Origin: Acridotheres tristis
Taxonomy: Eukaryota; Chordata; Aves; Passeriformes; Sturnidae
Reading direction: 5' to 3'
Length of the DNA: 64,000 bases
Assembly: GCA_037013685.1 (NCBI GenBank)
Contig: CM072919.1
Coordinates: forward strand, 1,616 to 65,615
Positions within the stretch are counted from its first letter, which is position 1, and the number at the start of each line of letters is the position of its first letter. Of the stretch, positions 22,701-33,618 are shown piece by piece. Position numbers and translations under genes: made by a program. Under the pieces are notes generated by a model that was given only the letters and a program-made list of their open reading frames with translations, was not told where the DNA came from and ran no database searches.

Positions 22701-25700
22701 CCTTCCTTCCTTCCTTCCTTCCTTCCTGGAATCCTTCCTGGAATCCTTCCTGGAATCCTTCCTTCCTTCCTGGAATCCTTCCTTCCTTCCTTCCTTCCTG
22801 GAATCCTTCCTTCCTGGAATCCTTCCTTCCTTCCTGGAATCCTTCCTTCCTGGAATCCTTCCTTCCTGGAATCCTTCCTTCCTTCCTGGAATCCTTCCTT
22901 CCTGGAATCCTTCCTTCCTTCCTGGAATCCTTCCTTGGAATCCTTCCTGGACTCCTTCCTGGAATCCTTCTTGGAATCCTTCCTTCCTTCCGGGAATCCT
23001 TCCTGGAATCCTTCCTTCCTTCCTGGAATCCTTCCTTCCTTCCTTCCTGGAATCCTTCCTTCCTTCCTGGAATCCTTCCTTCCTGGAATCCTTCCTGAAA
23101 TCCTTCCTGGAATCCTTCCTTCCTGGAATCCTTCCTGGAATCCTTCCTTCCTAGAATCCTTCCTTCCTGGAATCCTTCCTGGACTCCTTCCTGGAATCCT
23201 TCTTGGAATCCTTCCTTCCTTCTGGGAATCCTTCCTGGAATCCTTCCTTCCTTCCTGGAATCCTGGAATCCTTCCTGGAATCCTTCCTGGAATCCTGGAA
23301 TCCTTCCTGGAATCCTTCCTTCCTTCCTGGAATCCTTCCTGGAATCCTGGAATCCTTCCTGGAATCCTTCCTTTCTTTCATATTGTTTGGTCTCCTCAGC
23401 ATCAGCTGCCTGGATCTTCTTGTTAAGTCCTTGGAAGTCTTCAGGCATGGGCATTTCCCACAGCTCAGCAGCTCTTTTTCTCACTTCTGCAGGCACCCTC
23501 ATCCCTTATCACAGCTCTTGAGGACTTTGTGAAACCCAAGAAGCTGGATGGAAAGTACTGCTTCAAATGTAGCAAGTAAGATGACTTCAAACAACTTATT
23601 AAAACTTGATTCCATGTGAAGGAGCTGCATGTGATTGAGCAGAATCATCTTCTCACAGAGGTTTAATGCACAATAATGACACACAGGTTTTTTAATGTGA
23701 CCTTATGGCATGGAATAGCCTTAAAATACTGTAAGGATATGTGAGACACAAAAGCTTGTCTCGCCTTGTTGCATGAATATAGGGTGCATTTCAGCACCTG
23801 GCTCTGCTTTGTTTCAAGGTGTGAAAAGAAGGTAACTGCCTCCAAGAGGGTTACAGTCCATTGTGTGCCCAAGGTGTTCACGGTGTGCCTGGAAAGGGCT
23901 GCTGATCACACAGGCAAGAAGATCAGCAAGGTGTGTATGCAACTGCAGTGCAACTTTCTCTTTGAAGCAGCAGAGTATCCTAAGCAGTACACTCTTTCAG
24001 AAGCTGCTCATGTCGGGGTTTTTGTGCTCTGTTATGGGGAGAGGAGAGTTCCTATGAGAAGACTATCCTGGACTCTGCTCCCACAGAGCTGCTTTGGCTG
24101 AGAACAGTTTCCTGCTGCCCAAACAATTATGTGCTGAAGGGCTATTTCATTTGGTAGTTCAGGATAATTTCTGAGCTCACTTGGTCTTTCTGTAGATCGT
24201 TGAGTATCCCGAGTATTTGGATCTTCGGCCATACATGTCTGACACAGCTGGAGAACCCCTCCTCTACTCCTTATATGCTCTTGTGGTGCACAGTGGTGAC
24301 ACCTGTCTTGATGGACACTTCTTCTGCTACACAAAGGTAAAGAGCAACTTCTTTCTTGATTGAGTAACGTGTGCTGGGAAGACAAACTTCCTTGTCAGTG
24401 TTACAGGTATCCAAGGCTTTTGGGAGACAAGGTCTCCCTCAGAGCTGATTTAGATTTGTTTTGGTGTACTCTTTGTTCAGCTGCTCTCTCTCTTTGGTGT
24501 TGTGGAGAAAATCTGCAGTTCCTTTCCAGAGATGGATGACTTTCTTTGCAGGCCAGCAATGGACTATGGTACAAGATGGATGATGAGTCTGTGGATAATT
24601 GTGGCATCCACACAGTTCTCAGGCAGCAAGCCTATTTGCTGTTCTATGTCAGGTAATAACTAGGGTCATGTGTTCAGAATATGTTTCCTTTTCCCAGCTT
24701 TGCAGTTTGTCCTCTCATCTTCCTGAGTGTTTCTGCTATAGGAGATAATTCTTCCCTGCTTGCTTCAGTACTGTCAATTCTGAACTATATCATATGAAGT
24801 ATGTCAAATCAGTTCTCTTGCTGGGCTTTAGGGTGATGGCCTGTGTAAGCTGCTCCTTGTGTGCTCTCTGAAACTAGGTCATGTTGAGACGACCTAAAGG
24901 GGACTTCAGGAAAGAAGGAGAGGGATTCTTCATGAGGGAATACGGTCATAGGACAAGAGGCAAAAATTTCAAAGTGAAAGAGAAATTTAGATTAGTTATT
25001 AGAAAGAAATTCTTGCCTATAAGGATGGTGAGGCACTGGCAGAAGCTGTCTACAAGTTTCTCTAAGGTGTGGCTGCCCCATTCCTGGAAGTGTTCAAGGT
25101 CAGGTTGGATGGAGGTTGGAGCAACCTGTAGATGTTCCTGTTCATGGTAGGGGGAGGTGGAACTAGATGGTATGTAAGGAACCCTCAAAACCAAACCTTT
25201 CTAGGATTCTGTGAAATGGAGGCTGTAGGGAGAATAGACATGAGGACTTGTTCTGGCAGGGGCAGACCTGGTGGGAAGACCCCCATCAAATTTGCCATTG
25301 GTGACCTTGGTGTAATCTTCTACAGCAGAGAGCTGTAGAAACTACTCCAGTAAAATGACTGAATCCCAGAGGAGCCTGCAAGGAATGCCTTAAACAGAGA
25401 TCACTTTATTTTTTCTCCAGATGCTCTGATTTGAAAATGGGAGGAATGGTGGTTTCCTCTCTGACACCATCCTGTGCCCATTCCTTCCTCAGTCAGTGGG
25501 AAGCCAGCAGTGAGCAAGCAGGTTCTGCAGGGTCACATGTTCAACCTAGTAGGACTATGTCAACGCACTGCCAGAGGACAAGTGCCAGGAAGAGGATCCA
25601 GAGTAAATCTCTGCAGTGGGGCAATGATCACTGCAGCTGGTTCATGAACAGCACTGACTCCAACAACTCAACAGGAAGGAAGAGAAAGGGAACTAGTCCT

Positions 25701-26174
25701 CCAGGTCGGGAGCATGCTTTCAAGGATGGTACAGCTTCAGGGCCCTTCAACAGAAGATGTTGGTGGGCTCCTGTGCCCAGTGCTGCTTGGGTACAACACC
25801 TGCCAAGACAGAGAGAGCAAAGCCAGTCCTCACAGCAGGGATATGATCTTTGCAGAGGGTTTATGGAGATCATGGACTGTCACCAGACAGTGAGGAGGAC
25901 AAATTGGTGGAGAAGAAGTCCTCCACACTGTGACCAAGACCCAAAAGAGGATACACCAGAAGGGTCTTCAAATGCTAGCTCCAAGAGGGCTAATGCACCC
26001 AGTGCTGCTCGGGAGCAATCCCTGCCAAGGCAGAGAGAGCAGAGCAGATCACCACAGCGGGGCTATGATCTCCGCAGACGGTTTGTGGAGATCACAAACT
26101 ACCACCAGCCAGCAAAGAGGAGGAGGAAACACTCATTTGGAACAAACAAGCAGAAAAGACAAAGCCAAAATTAA
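19782..26174 (+). CDS. USP42-like ubiquitin C-terminal hydrolase, ten exons
   Basis: This is a cysteine protease that would remove ubiquitin from proteins. Exons are 19782-19968, 21233-21343, 21416-21518, 21659-21726, 21893-21963, 23493-23575, 23819-23930, 24196-24336, 24552-24652 and 25421-26174. All introns are GT..AG, every junction keeps frame, and the predicted protein is 576 residues. The catalytic triad is visible: Cys in [12 protein letters not shown] with the upstream oxyanion Asn, His in [12 protein letters not shown], and Asp in WYKMDDESV. Cys pairs CLRC and CFKCSKC suit the zinc-bearing fingers subdomain. Phrases [35 protein letters not shown] and ASNGLWY place it nearest USP42/USP36. 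It lacks USP42's N-terminal extension, since a TGA precedes the ATG in frame. It also replaces the long USP42 tail with about 250 basic residues in three related units. Start choice is therefore moderately sure; the catalytic core is very sure. Confidence 0.9.
20276..21119 (+). mobile_element. CR1 LINE 3' fragment in USP42-like intron 1
   Basis: The stretch holds the C-terminal part of CR1 ORF2 with the characteristic GTGAGGCTGCACCTTGAGTG, CCAGTTCTGGGCTCCTCAG and CTGGAATGGTCTGCCCAAGG phrases, followed by the short CR1 3' UTR. It ends in tandem ATTCTGTG units at about 21059-21118, the diagnostic CR1 tail. The insertion is in the same orientation as the host gene. Confidence 0.93.
22179..23375. 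repeat. TTCC / TTCCTGGAATCC tandem array in intron 5
   Basis: About 1.2 kb is built from CTTCC tetramer runs mixed with the 12-base unit CTTCCTGGAATC. Variants such as CTGGACTCC, CTTGGAATCC and CGGGAATCC recur at about 22920-23010 and again at 23170-23240, indicating internal block duplication. The array lies between the exon ending at 21963 and that starting at 23493, so it is intronic. Several very long frames on both strands are repeat readings. Confidence 0.95.
24875..25216 (+). mobile_element. CR1 LINE 3' end in USP42-like intron 9
   Basis: Phrases include AGAAAGAAATTCTTGCCTAT, GGTGAGGCACTGGCAGAAG, CTGCCCCATTCCTGGAAGTG and CAAGGTCAGGTTGGATGG, ending near CTAGGATTCTGTG. This is the 3' part of a CR1 copy in plus orientation. 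Confidence 0.88.
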
Positions 26175-26429
26175 AACTCCTTGATAGCCTTCTGTGTATA
26201 ATTTACAAGGTGTTTCCTTCTCTGTAGGTTTTGGGGCAATCAGTGGAAATACTCACTGTGGGATGTTTGTGTAATGGGATTTTGAAAGCTGCATGCTTGC
26301 ATGTGCCCAGCTGGCAATCTCTTCTTTTTTAAATATGGAGTTCAAGTCACTCAAAAGGACATGAACTGAATGAGCCAACAGTGACTGTGACTGAAAAAGG
26401 CTGGGACCTGAGGGTGCTGCCTAGTGCCA

Positions 26430-26700
26430 CCAAGTGTATTGTGGTGCCAGGGACAAACACTGTCTCCCAGGAATCAGCACTGGGATTGATCCTGGTTAAC
26501 ATCTTTCTCAACTAATGGTCTGTCTTCTGAGGCAGAGGACATGCTCAGCAAATTGGCACATGACAGCAAACTGTAAGAGGGGTGCTTGGGCCAGGGGTTG
26601 TGCTGCTATCCCTGAGGGACCTGGGCAGGCTGGAGAGATAGGCTGGCAGGAACCCCTTTTAGTTCCCTTTTAGAAAGGGAGGTGTAAAGGGTGCTGAGCA
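26430..26700 (+). mobile_element. Decayed CR1 ORF2 fragment
   Basis: AGTGTATTGTGGTGCCAGG through GGAATCAGCACTGGGATTGATCC, TGCTCAGCAAATTGGCACATGACAGC and CTGGGCAGGCTGGAGAG recall the reverse transcriptase region of CR1. The copy is diverged and short. Confidence 0.5.
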
Positions 26701-27065
26701 CCAGCAGAGGCTATTGAGTGAGCCCACGGAGGCTCCATCCTTGGACATAATCCACAGCCCTCTGTGCATGTTCATGGACGAGTGGCTGCAGGTGCTTCTG
26801 CTGAGAAGGGGGTGGGAAAGCCCTGATTCACCCTTCAGGTGACCTTCTTCCCAGGCTCAAGGCATCACGGATGCCTAAAAGAATCCAGCCAGCAGTGCTG
26901 ACCCCCCTAAGGTGACCGTCAACATTTCCACCAGGAAATTGGAGCCTATGGAGATGCTAGACCAGGGCAGGCTCCTGGCAGGTGCAGCAGAGCAGCCATG
27001 AATCACTGGACTCTAAAAATGCACATATGGGACCTCAGAGTAAGTATTTGGCCCCTAAAAAGGAA

Positions 27066-27543
27066 ACTTTCATAGAATCATCTAATCACAGAATCACGGA
27101 ACAATAGGATCCTAGAATGTTTTGGGTTGGAAGGAACTTTAAACATCATCTAGTTTGAACTCCCTTGTCATGGGCAGGGACATGTTCTACTAGACCAGTT
27201 AGCTTCAAGCCCTGTCCAGCCAGGCCTTGAACACTTCAAGGGATGAGGCTGCCAGAGTTGCTCACAGCAACCTGTGCCAGGGCCTCACCACCCTCTCGGG
27301 GAAGAATTTCGTCCCAAAATGCAATTCAAACCTAATTTTTGTCTGTTTGAAACCATTACCTCTTGTCCTGTCACTCTGTACCCCTTTGTGCAGTGTCACT
27401 CTCCAGCTCTCTTGGAGATTCTTTTTGGGCTAGAAGTTGCTAGAAGACCCTGGAGCCTTCTCTTCTCCAGGCTAAAACACCCAAACTCTCTAAACCTGTC
27501 TTTTTGAGAGAGGTGCTCCAGCCCACTGAGCATCTGTGATGCT
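27066..27543 (-). mobile_element. CR1 LINE 3' end, antisense
   Basis: It begins with CATAGAATCATCTAATCACAGAATCA, the reverse complement of the CR1 tail. GTTTTGGGTTGGAAGGAAC, CCCTGTCCAGCCAGGCC, TCTTGTCCTGTCAC and CTTCTCCAGGCTAAA follow. Confidence 0.92.
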
Positions 27544-27569
27544 TTCTCTGAAAGTGAACTAGCAGGTCT

Positions 27570-28633
27570 GTGTTCTTTCAAGCCTAGAAGCAAAGATTTG
27601 GGTTCTATAAATGAGACTTGGGGCCATAAGAGAGAGCTTTGAATCTTGCAGATGAAGGTCTGGACAAGCAAGATGTGGCTTGGACCCTAAAAATGACTAG
27701 TTAGATCACAAGAATGCCCATTAGAGTGCAAAAGGAAGTTTTGGAGAGGAAAAACAGTGCTTTGGACTCAAAAGGAGATGTTGAAAACTGAAATGGAGAC
27801 TTTGGACACTGAGACTGAGGCTTTGTAGCCTAAAAATAGCTTCTTTGGGAGCCAAAACTAGGACTTTAGGAAGAAAGCACAAGGCTTGCACCTTCTCAAT
27901 GTAACTTTGGAAGGGGAACAGAAGATTTCTCTCTGTCAAATGAGTTTTGAGTCCTCCAAATGAAACTGTGGGTCCTAAAAAAGTCTATGGGTAATAAAAG
28001 AGAGAATGGGAGGCTAGGAATGAAGATTTTTTCCCCAAAACAGTGTCTTTACAAGAAAGGAATTTGTAAGATGCTACAAATGATCCTTTGGAGTGCAAAG
28101 GAGGTAATCTCTGGACTCAAGAAATGAACCTTTGTGCTGATTGGAGGGCTTTGGACACTCCAGCAGAAATTTTTAGCTGTGAAAGAGAGCTTTAAACTCT
28201 TATAAATGAGGGTTTGGGTTCTCAAAATGAAACTTTGGGCCCTAAATATGGGTCTTTGGAAATGAAAAGAGGGGTCTGAACTCTGAAATTATGTTTAGTG
28301 CCTTTAGGGATGCTTCAATACCACAAACCTAGGATTTGCACCCTGTAAATGCCTCCTTAGAGGCTTAAAAGAAGGCTTTGAGCCTGCCAAATTGAAGACT
28401 GAATCCTAAAAAGGAGGCTTTGGCCCCTGACAGTGATGCTTTGGAAGTTAAGAAGATGGTTTGGGCCTGAAAATGAGACTTTGGTCTCTACAAATGAGAC
28501 TTTGGACCTTCCAAATCGGACTTGAGGCCTTCAAAATGATGCTCTTAGCCCTTTGGATTCGTCTTGACACTATAAGAGCAGCACTTGCAGTATATAAACG
28601 AGGGTTCAGACATAAGCCAGGCAGTTTTGAACC
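27570..28633 (+). repeat. A/T-rich minisatellite, right flank of the USP42-like gene
   Basis: Units such as CTTTGGACCTTCCAAATCGG, CCTTCAAAATGATGCTCTTAG, TTTGGACACTGAGACTGAGGC and AACTTTGGGCCCTAAATATGG recur at 25-35 base spacing. They match the block at 17975-18345 in the same orientation. Confidence 0.65.
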
Positions 28634-28936
28634 TGTCCTAGGGTGATGTTATGGTGTTTGTGTCTCCAATCGTGTGTTCTGTTTATGTTTAGTATTATGT
28701 CCTGTGCTTTCAGGACTGAATCTAAAAGTGAAGGTTTGTTTTGTCTTGCTATCAGCTGGCTCACCTCCCCCATGGTCTGTGTTTAGGAGAGGCTTAGCGC
28801 TGCTTGCTGCTTAGCTTAGCTTTGCTCGCTTCTGCCTCTTTTCTTTTCTTTTTTTCGCTTTGCCCTTGCTTTTGCTTATTAGTTAGTTAGTTCAGCTAGG
28901 CAGTCCAATTTTTCCCCTGGACTGTTTTTTTCCCTC
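28634..28936 (+). mobile_element. 5' LTR of the ERVL-like provirus, cut by the gap
   Basis: It aligns loosely with the 3' LTR at 33733-34040, sharing TGTCCT.GGGTGA, CTTTTTAGTTAG-like and CCCTGGACTGT stretches. The rest of the LTR and the primer-binding site are presumably inside the gap. The two LTRs are visibly diverged, which points to an old insertion. Confidence 0.7.
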
Positions 28937-29036
28937 NNNNNNNNNNNNNNNNNNNNNNNNNNNNNNNNNNNNNNNNNNNNNNNNNNNNNNNNNNNNNNNN
29001 NNNNNNNNNNNNNNNNNNNNNNNNNNNNNNNNNNNN
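28937..29036. other. Assembly gap of 100 N
   Basis: Exactly 100 ambiguous bases, probably a placeholder length, fall inside the provirus between the 5' LTR and gag. Confidence 0.99.
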
Positions 29037-29210
29037 ACTATCCCAGTCACTCAGGCTGCAGCCAACACCCCAGGCTCGAGGCCAGCAACTACACCAGACA
29101 GTGAGCCTAAGCCAGCAGCTAAAGCAGTCAGTAAGCCTCAACCTATGGCTGTTGCTACCAGCACGAGAAGTGGAAAGTGCACAGACAAGACCAATCGACC
29201 AGTAGATAAC

Positions 29211-29280
<70 letters not shown>

Positions 29281-30326
29281 AAGGACCCTCAACGCCTCCT
29301 GACATAAAACCAGGAGTCAAAGCAACTGGTACAAGATCAGAGGCCAATATTGAGTCCTTTTCCCTAAAGGACCTCCGTGGCCTAAGAAAGGATTACACCC
29401 GACGACCTGATGAGTCTATAATTAGTTGGTTGGTCTGTCTTTGGGATGCTGCAGGCGAGGCTACAATTCTGGACGGCACTGAAGCCAGGCATTTGGGATC
29501 CCTGTCACATGATCCTGTCATTGACCAAGGAATGATGAGGGGGCCTAACCCTCACAGCCTCTGGGCACGGGTCCTGGACAGTGTAGCACAAAGATACCTG
29601 TGTGCAGATGATCTTTATATGCAGCAGACCCAACGGAAGACTATAGAAAAAGGGATCCAACACCTGAGAGAAATGGCAGTGGCAGAGATTATCTTCTCAG
29701 ATGACATAACAACTAGGAATCCAGACTTGGTACCGTGTACATCTGTGATGTGGCGAAAACTTGTACGGCTTGGGCCCCATGAATACGCTTCTGCTTTAGC
29801 AATAATGAAGCGGGATGAGAGGGATGAGACTGTGCTTGATATGGCGAAGAAGCTCCGAGCATATGCAGATGCCGTGCATGGCCCAACACATGCCAGAATT
29901 GCAGCTGTGGAAACACGTCTGCAGAAATTAGAAGACAAGATAGAGGAGAATCATAAGACACTCAGGGAGGAGATTAAAGAGGATCTTCTCCAAATCTCGG
30001 CAGTACAAATTAGAGGCCCTGGTACCCAACACAGACGTTCCCCCGATGGGGAGAGAAGGTACACCCCACGAGCTGAGCTGTGGTTCTTCCTACAGGATTG
30101 CGGAGAAAACATGAGGAGATGGGATGGAAAATCTACTGCTGCTCTGGCACAACGGGTGCGTGAATTGAAGGAAGGCAAGACTCAAAGAGGAAGTTCCACC
30201 AAAAGGAGAGCAGCTCCAGTTGCCCGTAGCCAAGCTGCCAAGTATGATGATGATGACGATATGTCTGATCCCCTTGAAGGAACCTCTAAGACATATGCCC
30301 AAGGAAAGAAGGATAAACAGGCTTAG
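29037..30326 (+). CDS. ERVL-like gag, 5' end lost in gap
   Basis: The frame is open from the gap edge at 29037 to a TAG at 30324-30326; the first ATG is at 29145. It would encode the structural polyprotein of the element. A run of more than 20 GAT codons at about 29211-29276 encodes poly-aspartate. The C-terminal half has a coiled-coil-like stretch (TRLQKLEDKIEENHKTLREE) and ends in a basic tail. No CCHC zinc knuckle was seen. The gag frame is intact while pol is broken. Downstream pro and RT continue in the same reading frame after the TAG. Confidence 0.7.
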
Positions 30327-30632
30327 AGGGGCCCTGCCTCTAGCCAGGGAGAGACGAGGGAAAATCGTGTTTTCTGGACTGTGTGGATTCATTGGCCTGG
30401 CACATCAGAACCACAAAAGTATAAAGCTTTGGTTGACACTGGTGCACAATGCACATTAGTCCCATCAAGATATGTGGGGGCAGAATCTGTCTCTATTGCT
30501 GGTGTGACAGGTGGATCACAGGACTTTACCCTGGTGGAAGCTGATGTGAGCTTGACTGGACATGAATGGAAAAAGCATCCTATTGTGACTGGCCCAGAGG
30601 CCCCATGTATTTTGGGCATAGATTACCTCTGA
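30327..30632 (+). pseudogene. ERVL-like aspartic protease segment
   Basis: The frame continues from gag after a single TAG and runs to a TGA at 30630-30632. The active-site motif ALVDTGAQ and the C-terminal ILGIDYL typical of retroviral proteases are both visible. Protease and gag share one frame, so the original strategy may have been stop-codon read-through, or the TAG may be a mutation. Confidence 0.75.
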
Positions 30633-31919
30633 AGGGGGTATTTTAAAGACCCAAAAGGACTCAGGTGGGCATTTGGGATAGCAGCTGTGGTGACAGAGGG
30701 CATCCAGCAATTGAACACCTTGCCTGGACTGTCCGAGAATCCAACTACAGTAGGACTTCTGAAGGGAGAAGAGCAAAAGGTACCAATTTCCACTTCAACA
30801 GTGCATCGTCGACAATACAGAACAACTCGAGACGCTGTGGTTCCCATCCATAAGATGATTCGAGAGCTGGAGAGCCAAGGGGTCGTCAGCAAAACCCACT
30901 CACCCTTCAACAGCCCCATCTGGCCTGTGCGTAAATCTGAAGGAGAATGGAGACTGACAGTGGACTATCGTGCATTGAATGAGGTGACTCCACCGCTGAG
31001 CGCGGCTGTGCCGGACATGCTGGAACTGCAGTATGAGCTGGAGTCCAAGGCAGCCAAGTGGTACGCCACCATTGACATCGCCAATGCATTCTTCTCCATT
31101 CCTCTGGCAGCAGAATGCAGGCCTCAGTTCGCCTTTACATGGAGGGGAGTGCAGTATACCTGGAATCGACTGCCCCAGGGGTGGAAACACAGTCCCACCA
31201 TCTGTCATGGACTGACCCAGGCTGCACTGGAGAAGGGTGGAGCTCCAGAACATCTGCAGTACACTGACGACATCATTGTGTGGGGGAACATAGCAATGGA
31301 AGTATTTGAGAAAAGAGAGACCATCCAGATTCTGCTGGGAGCCGGCTTCACCATCAAAAACAGCAAAGTCAAAGGGCCTGCCCAAGAGATCCAGTTCCTG
31401 GGAGTAAAGTGGCAAGACAGATGGTGCCAGATCCCCAGCGAGGTCATCAATAAGATCACCACAATGTCTCCACCGACCAGCAAGAAGGAAACACAAGCTT
31501 TCCTAGGTGCCATAGGCTTTTGGAGAATGCACATTCCTGAGTACAGCCAGATTGTGAGCCCTCTTTACCTGGTCACCCGCAAGAAGAACGATTTCCACTG
31601 GGGCCCTGAGCAGCAGCAAGCCTTTGCCCAGATCAAGCAGGAGATCGCTCATGTGGTAGCCCTTGGCCCAGTCAGGACAGGACCAGAGGTGAGGAATGTA
31701 CCTTACTCTGCAGCTGGGAACAAGGCTTTGTCCTGGAGCCTTTGGCAGAAGGTGCCTGAGGAGACTCGAGGGCAACCACTGGGATTCTGGACCCAAAGTT
31801 ACAAAGGATCTGAAGCCAACTACACTCTCACAGAGAAGGAAATCTTGGCCACCTATAAAGGAGTTCAAGCTGCCTCAGAGGTGATTGGCACAGAAGCACA
31901 ACTCCTCTTGGCACCCTGA
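30633..31919 (+). pseudogene. ERVL-like reverse transcriptase segment
   Basis: The frame is open from after the TGA at 30630 to a TGA at 31917-31919 and is in the same frame as gag and protease. Polymerase motifs are clear: TIDIANAFFSIPL (metal-binding Asp), LPQGWKHSP, and QYTDDIIVWG carrying the paired Asp residues, with Thr in the YxDD box. LGVKW and GFWRMHIPEYSQIVSPLYL follow in the thumb and connection region. A 41-base piece of this segment is also found at 6835-6875. Confidence 0.85.
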
Positions 31920-32689
31920 CTACCTGTGCTGGGGTGGATGTTTAAAGGAAAGATTCCCTCTACCCACCACACCACCAACGCCACATGGAGTAAACTGATC
32001 GCTCTCGAATTGCCCTGGGATTTTGGAGATAATTACAAACTGATCAGAAGGTGAAAACTTTGGTCTCATGGATGAAGAGGAACAAGTGACCCAGGCCAAA
32101 GAAGCCCCACTGTATAACCAGCTTCCAGCAGACAAAAGATGCTACGCTCTTCACCAATGGTTCCTGCCTCATCGTGGGAATGAACCAGAAGTGGAAAGCA
32201 GCCATATGGAGCCCTACATGACAGGTTGCACGAGCTACCAAAGGAGAAGTTGGGTCAAGTCAACTTGCTGAACTCAAAGCTGTTCAGCTAGCCCTGGACA
32301 TTGCTGAAAGAGAGAAGTGGCCAAAACTCTACCTCTGCACTGATTCATGGATGGTAGCCAACTCTCTGTGGGGTTGGCTGGAAAGGTGGAAAAAGGGTAA
32401 CTAGCAATGTAAGGGAAAACCAATCTGGGTTGCCAATGAGTACAAAGACATTGCCACTTGGGTAGAGAAGCTACCTGTGAGAGCCCATCATGTAGATGCC
32501 CATGTCCCCAAGAGTCGGGCTAATGAGGAACACTGACACAATGAGCAGGTAGATCAGGCTGCAAAGATAGAGGTGTCACAGATCGACTTAGATTGGCAAT
32601 ACAAGGGAGAGTTGTTCCTGGCTTGATGGGCCCATGATGCCTCAGGTCATCAGGGCAGAGATGCCACCTATAAATGGGCACAAGACCGA
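31920..32689 (+). pseudogene. Degraded connection/RNase H region
   Basis: Short open pieces in different frames separate the reverse transcriptase from integrase. Recognisable bits include QLAELKAVQLALDIAEREKWPKL near 32262-32331 and a HVDAHVPKSRANEEH-type phrase near 32490. Several stops and at least one frame change break the region. Confidence 0.6.
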
Positions 32690-33466
32690 GGGGTGGATCT
32701 AACCATGGACAGTATTTCTCAAGTTATCCATGACTGTGAGACGTGTGCTGCCATCAAGCAAGCCAAGCAGGTGAAGCCCCTCTGGTATGGGGGGCGATGG
32801 GCCAAATATAAGTATGGAGAGGCCTGGCAGATTGACTACATCACACTGCCTCAAACCTGCCAAGGGAAGCTCTATGTACTGACCATGGTGGAAGCCACCA
32901 CTGGGTGGTTAGAGACCTACCCTGTGCCTCATGCCACTGCTCGGAACACCATCCTGGGCCTGGAAAAACAAGTTCTTTGGAGGCATGGTACCCCTGAGAG
33001 AATTGAGTCAGACAATGGGACTCATTTCAAGAGTAGCCTTATCAACATCTGGGCTAGGGAACACGGCATTGAGTGGGTGTACCATATCCCCTACCATGCA
33101 CCAGCTGCAGGGAAAGTGGAGAGGTACAATGGACTGTTAAAAACCTTGAAAGCATTGGGTGGGGGATCTTTCAAGAATTGGGAGCAGTATCTAGCAAAGG
33201 CCACCTGTTTAGTTAATACCTCAGGCTCTACCAACTGAGCAGGCCCTGCCCAGTCTGAGTCCTTGCATACAGTAGATGGAGACAAAGTCCCAGTGGTGCA
33301 TGTCAGAGGTTTGTTAGGGAAGACAGTTTGGATCAATTCTTCCTTGAGTACAGACCAACCCATTAGTGGGATTGTCTTTTCTCAGGGACCAGGTTGCACA
33401 TGGTGGACATTGCAGAAAGATGGGACAACACTATGTGTACCTCAGGGAGATCTGATTGTTGGGTGA
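32690..33466 (+). pseudogene. ERVL-like integrase segment
   Basis: The open stretch 32693-33238 contains the end of the zinc-binding domain (HDCETCAA) and the catalytic core. The DDE triad is preserved: Asp in WQIDYITLP, Asp in ESDNGTHF and Glu in GKVERYNGLLK. A TGA at 33236-33238 breaks the frame. A C-terminal piece with VPVVHVRGLLGKTVW and GCTWWTLQKDG follows to 33466. Confidence 0.82.
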
Positions 33467-33537
33467 GAAACATATGTAAATACCACTCTTTGCTTAATGT
33501 CACTGCCATAGTCTGTATATACTTGTATACTGTGTGT

Positions 33538-33541
33538 GTGC

Positions 33542-33618
<77 letters not shown>

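Noticed and set aside
21877..23502. Open frames of 425-456 codons on both strands
   Set aside because: They are readings of the TTCC/TTCCTGGAATC array, whose unit lacks stops in several frames. True USP exons flank the array with good splice sites.
29138..29347. Poly-serine minus-strand frame
   Set aside because: It is the antisense reading of the GAT run in gag.
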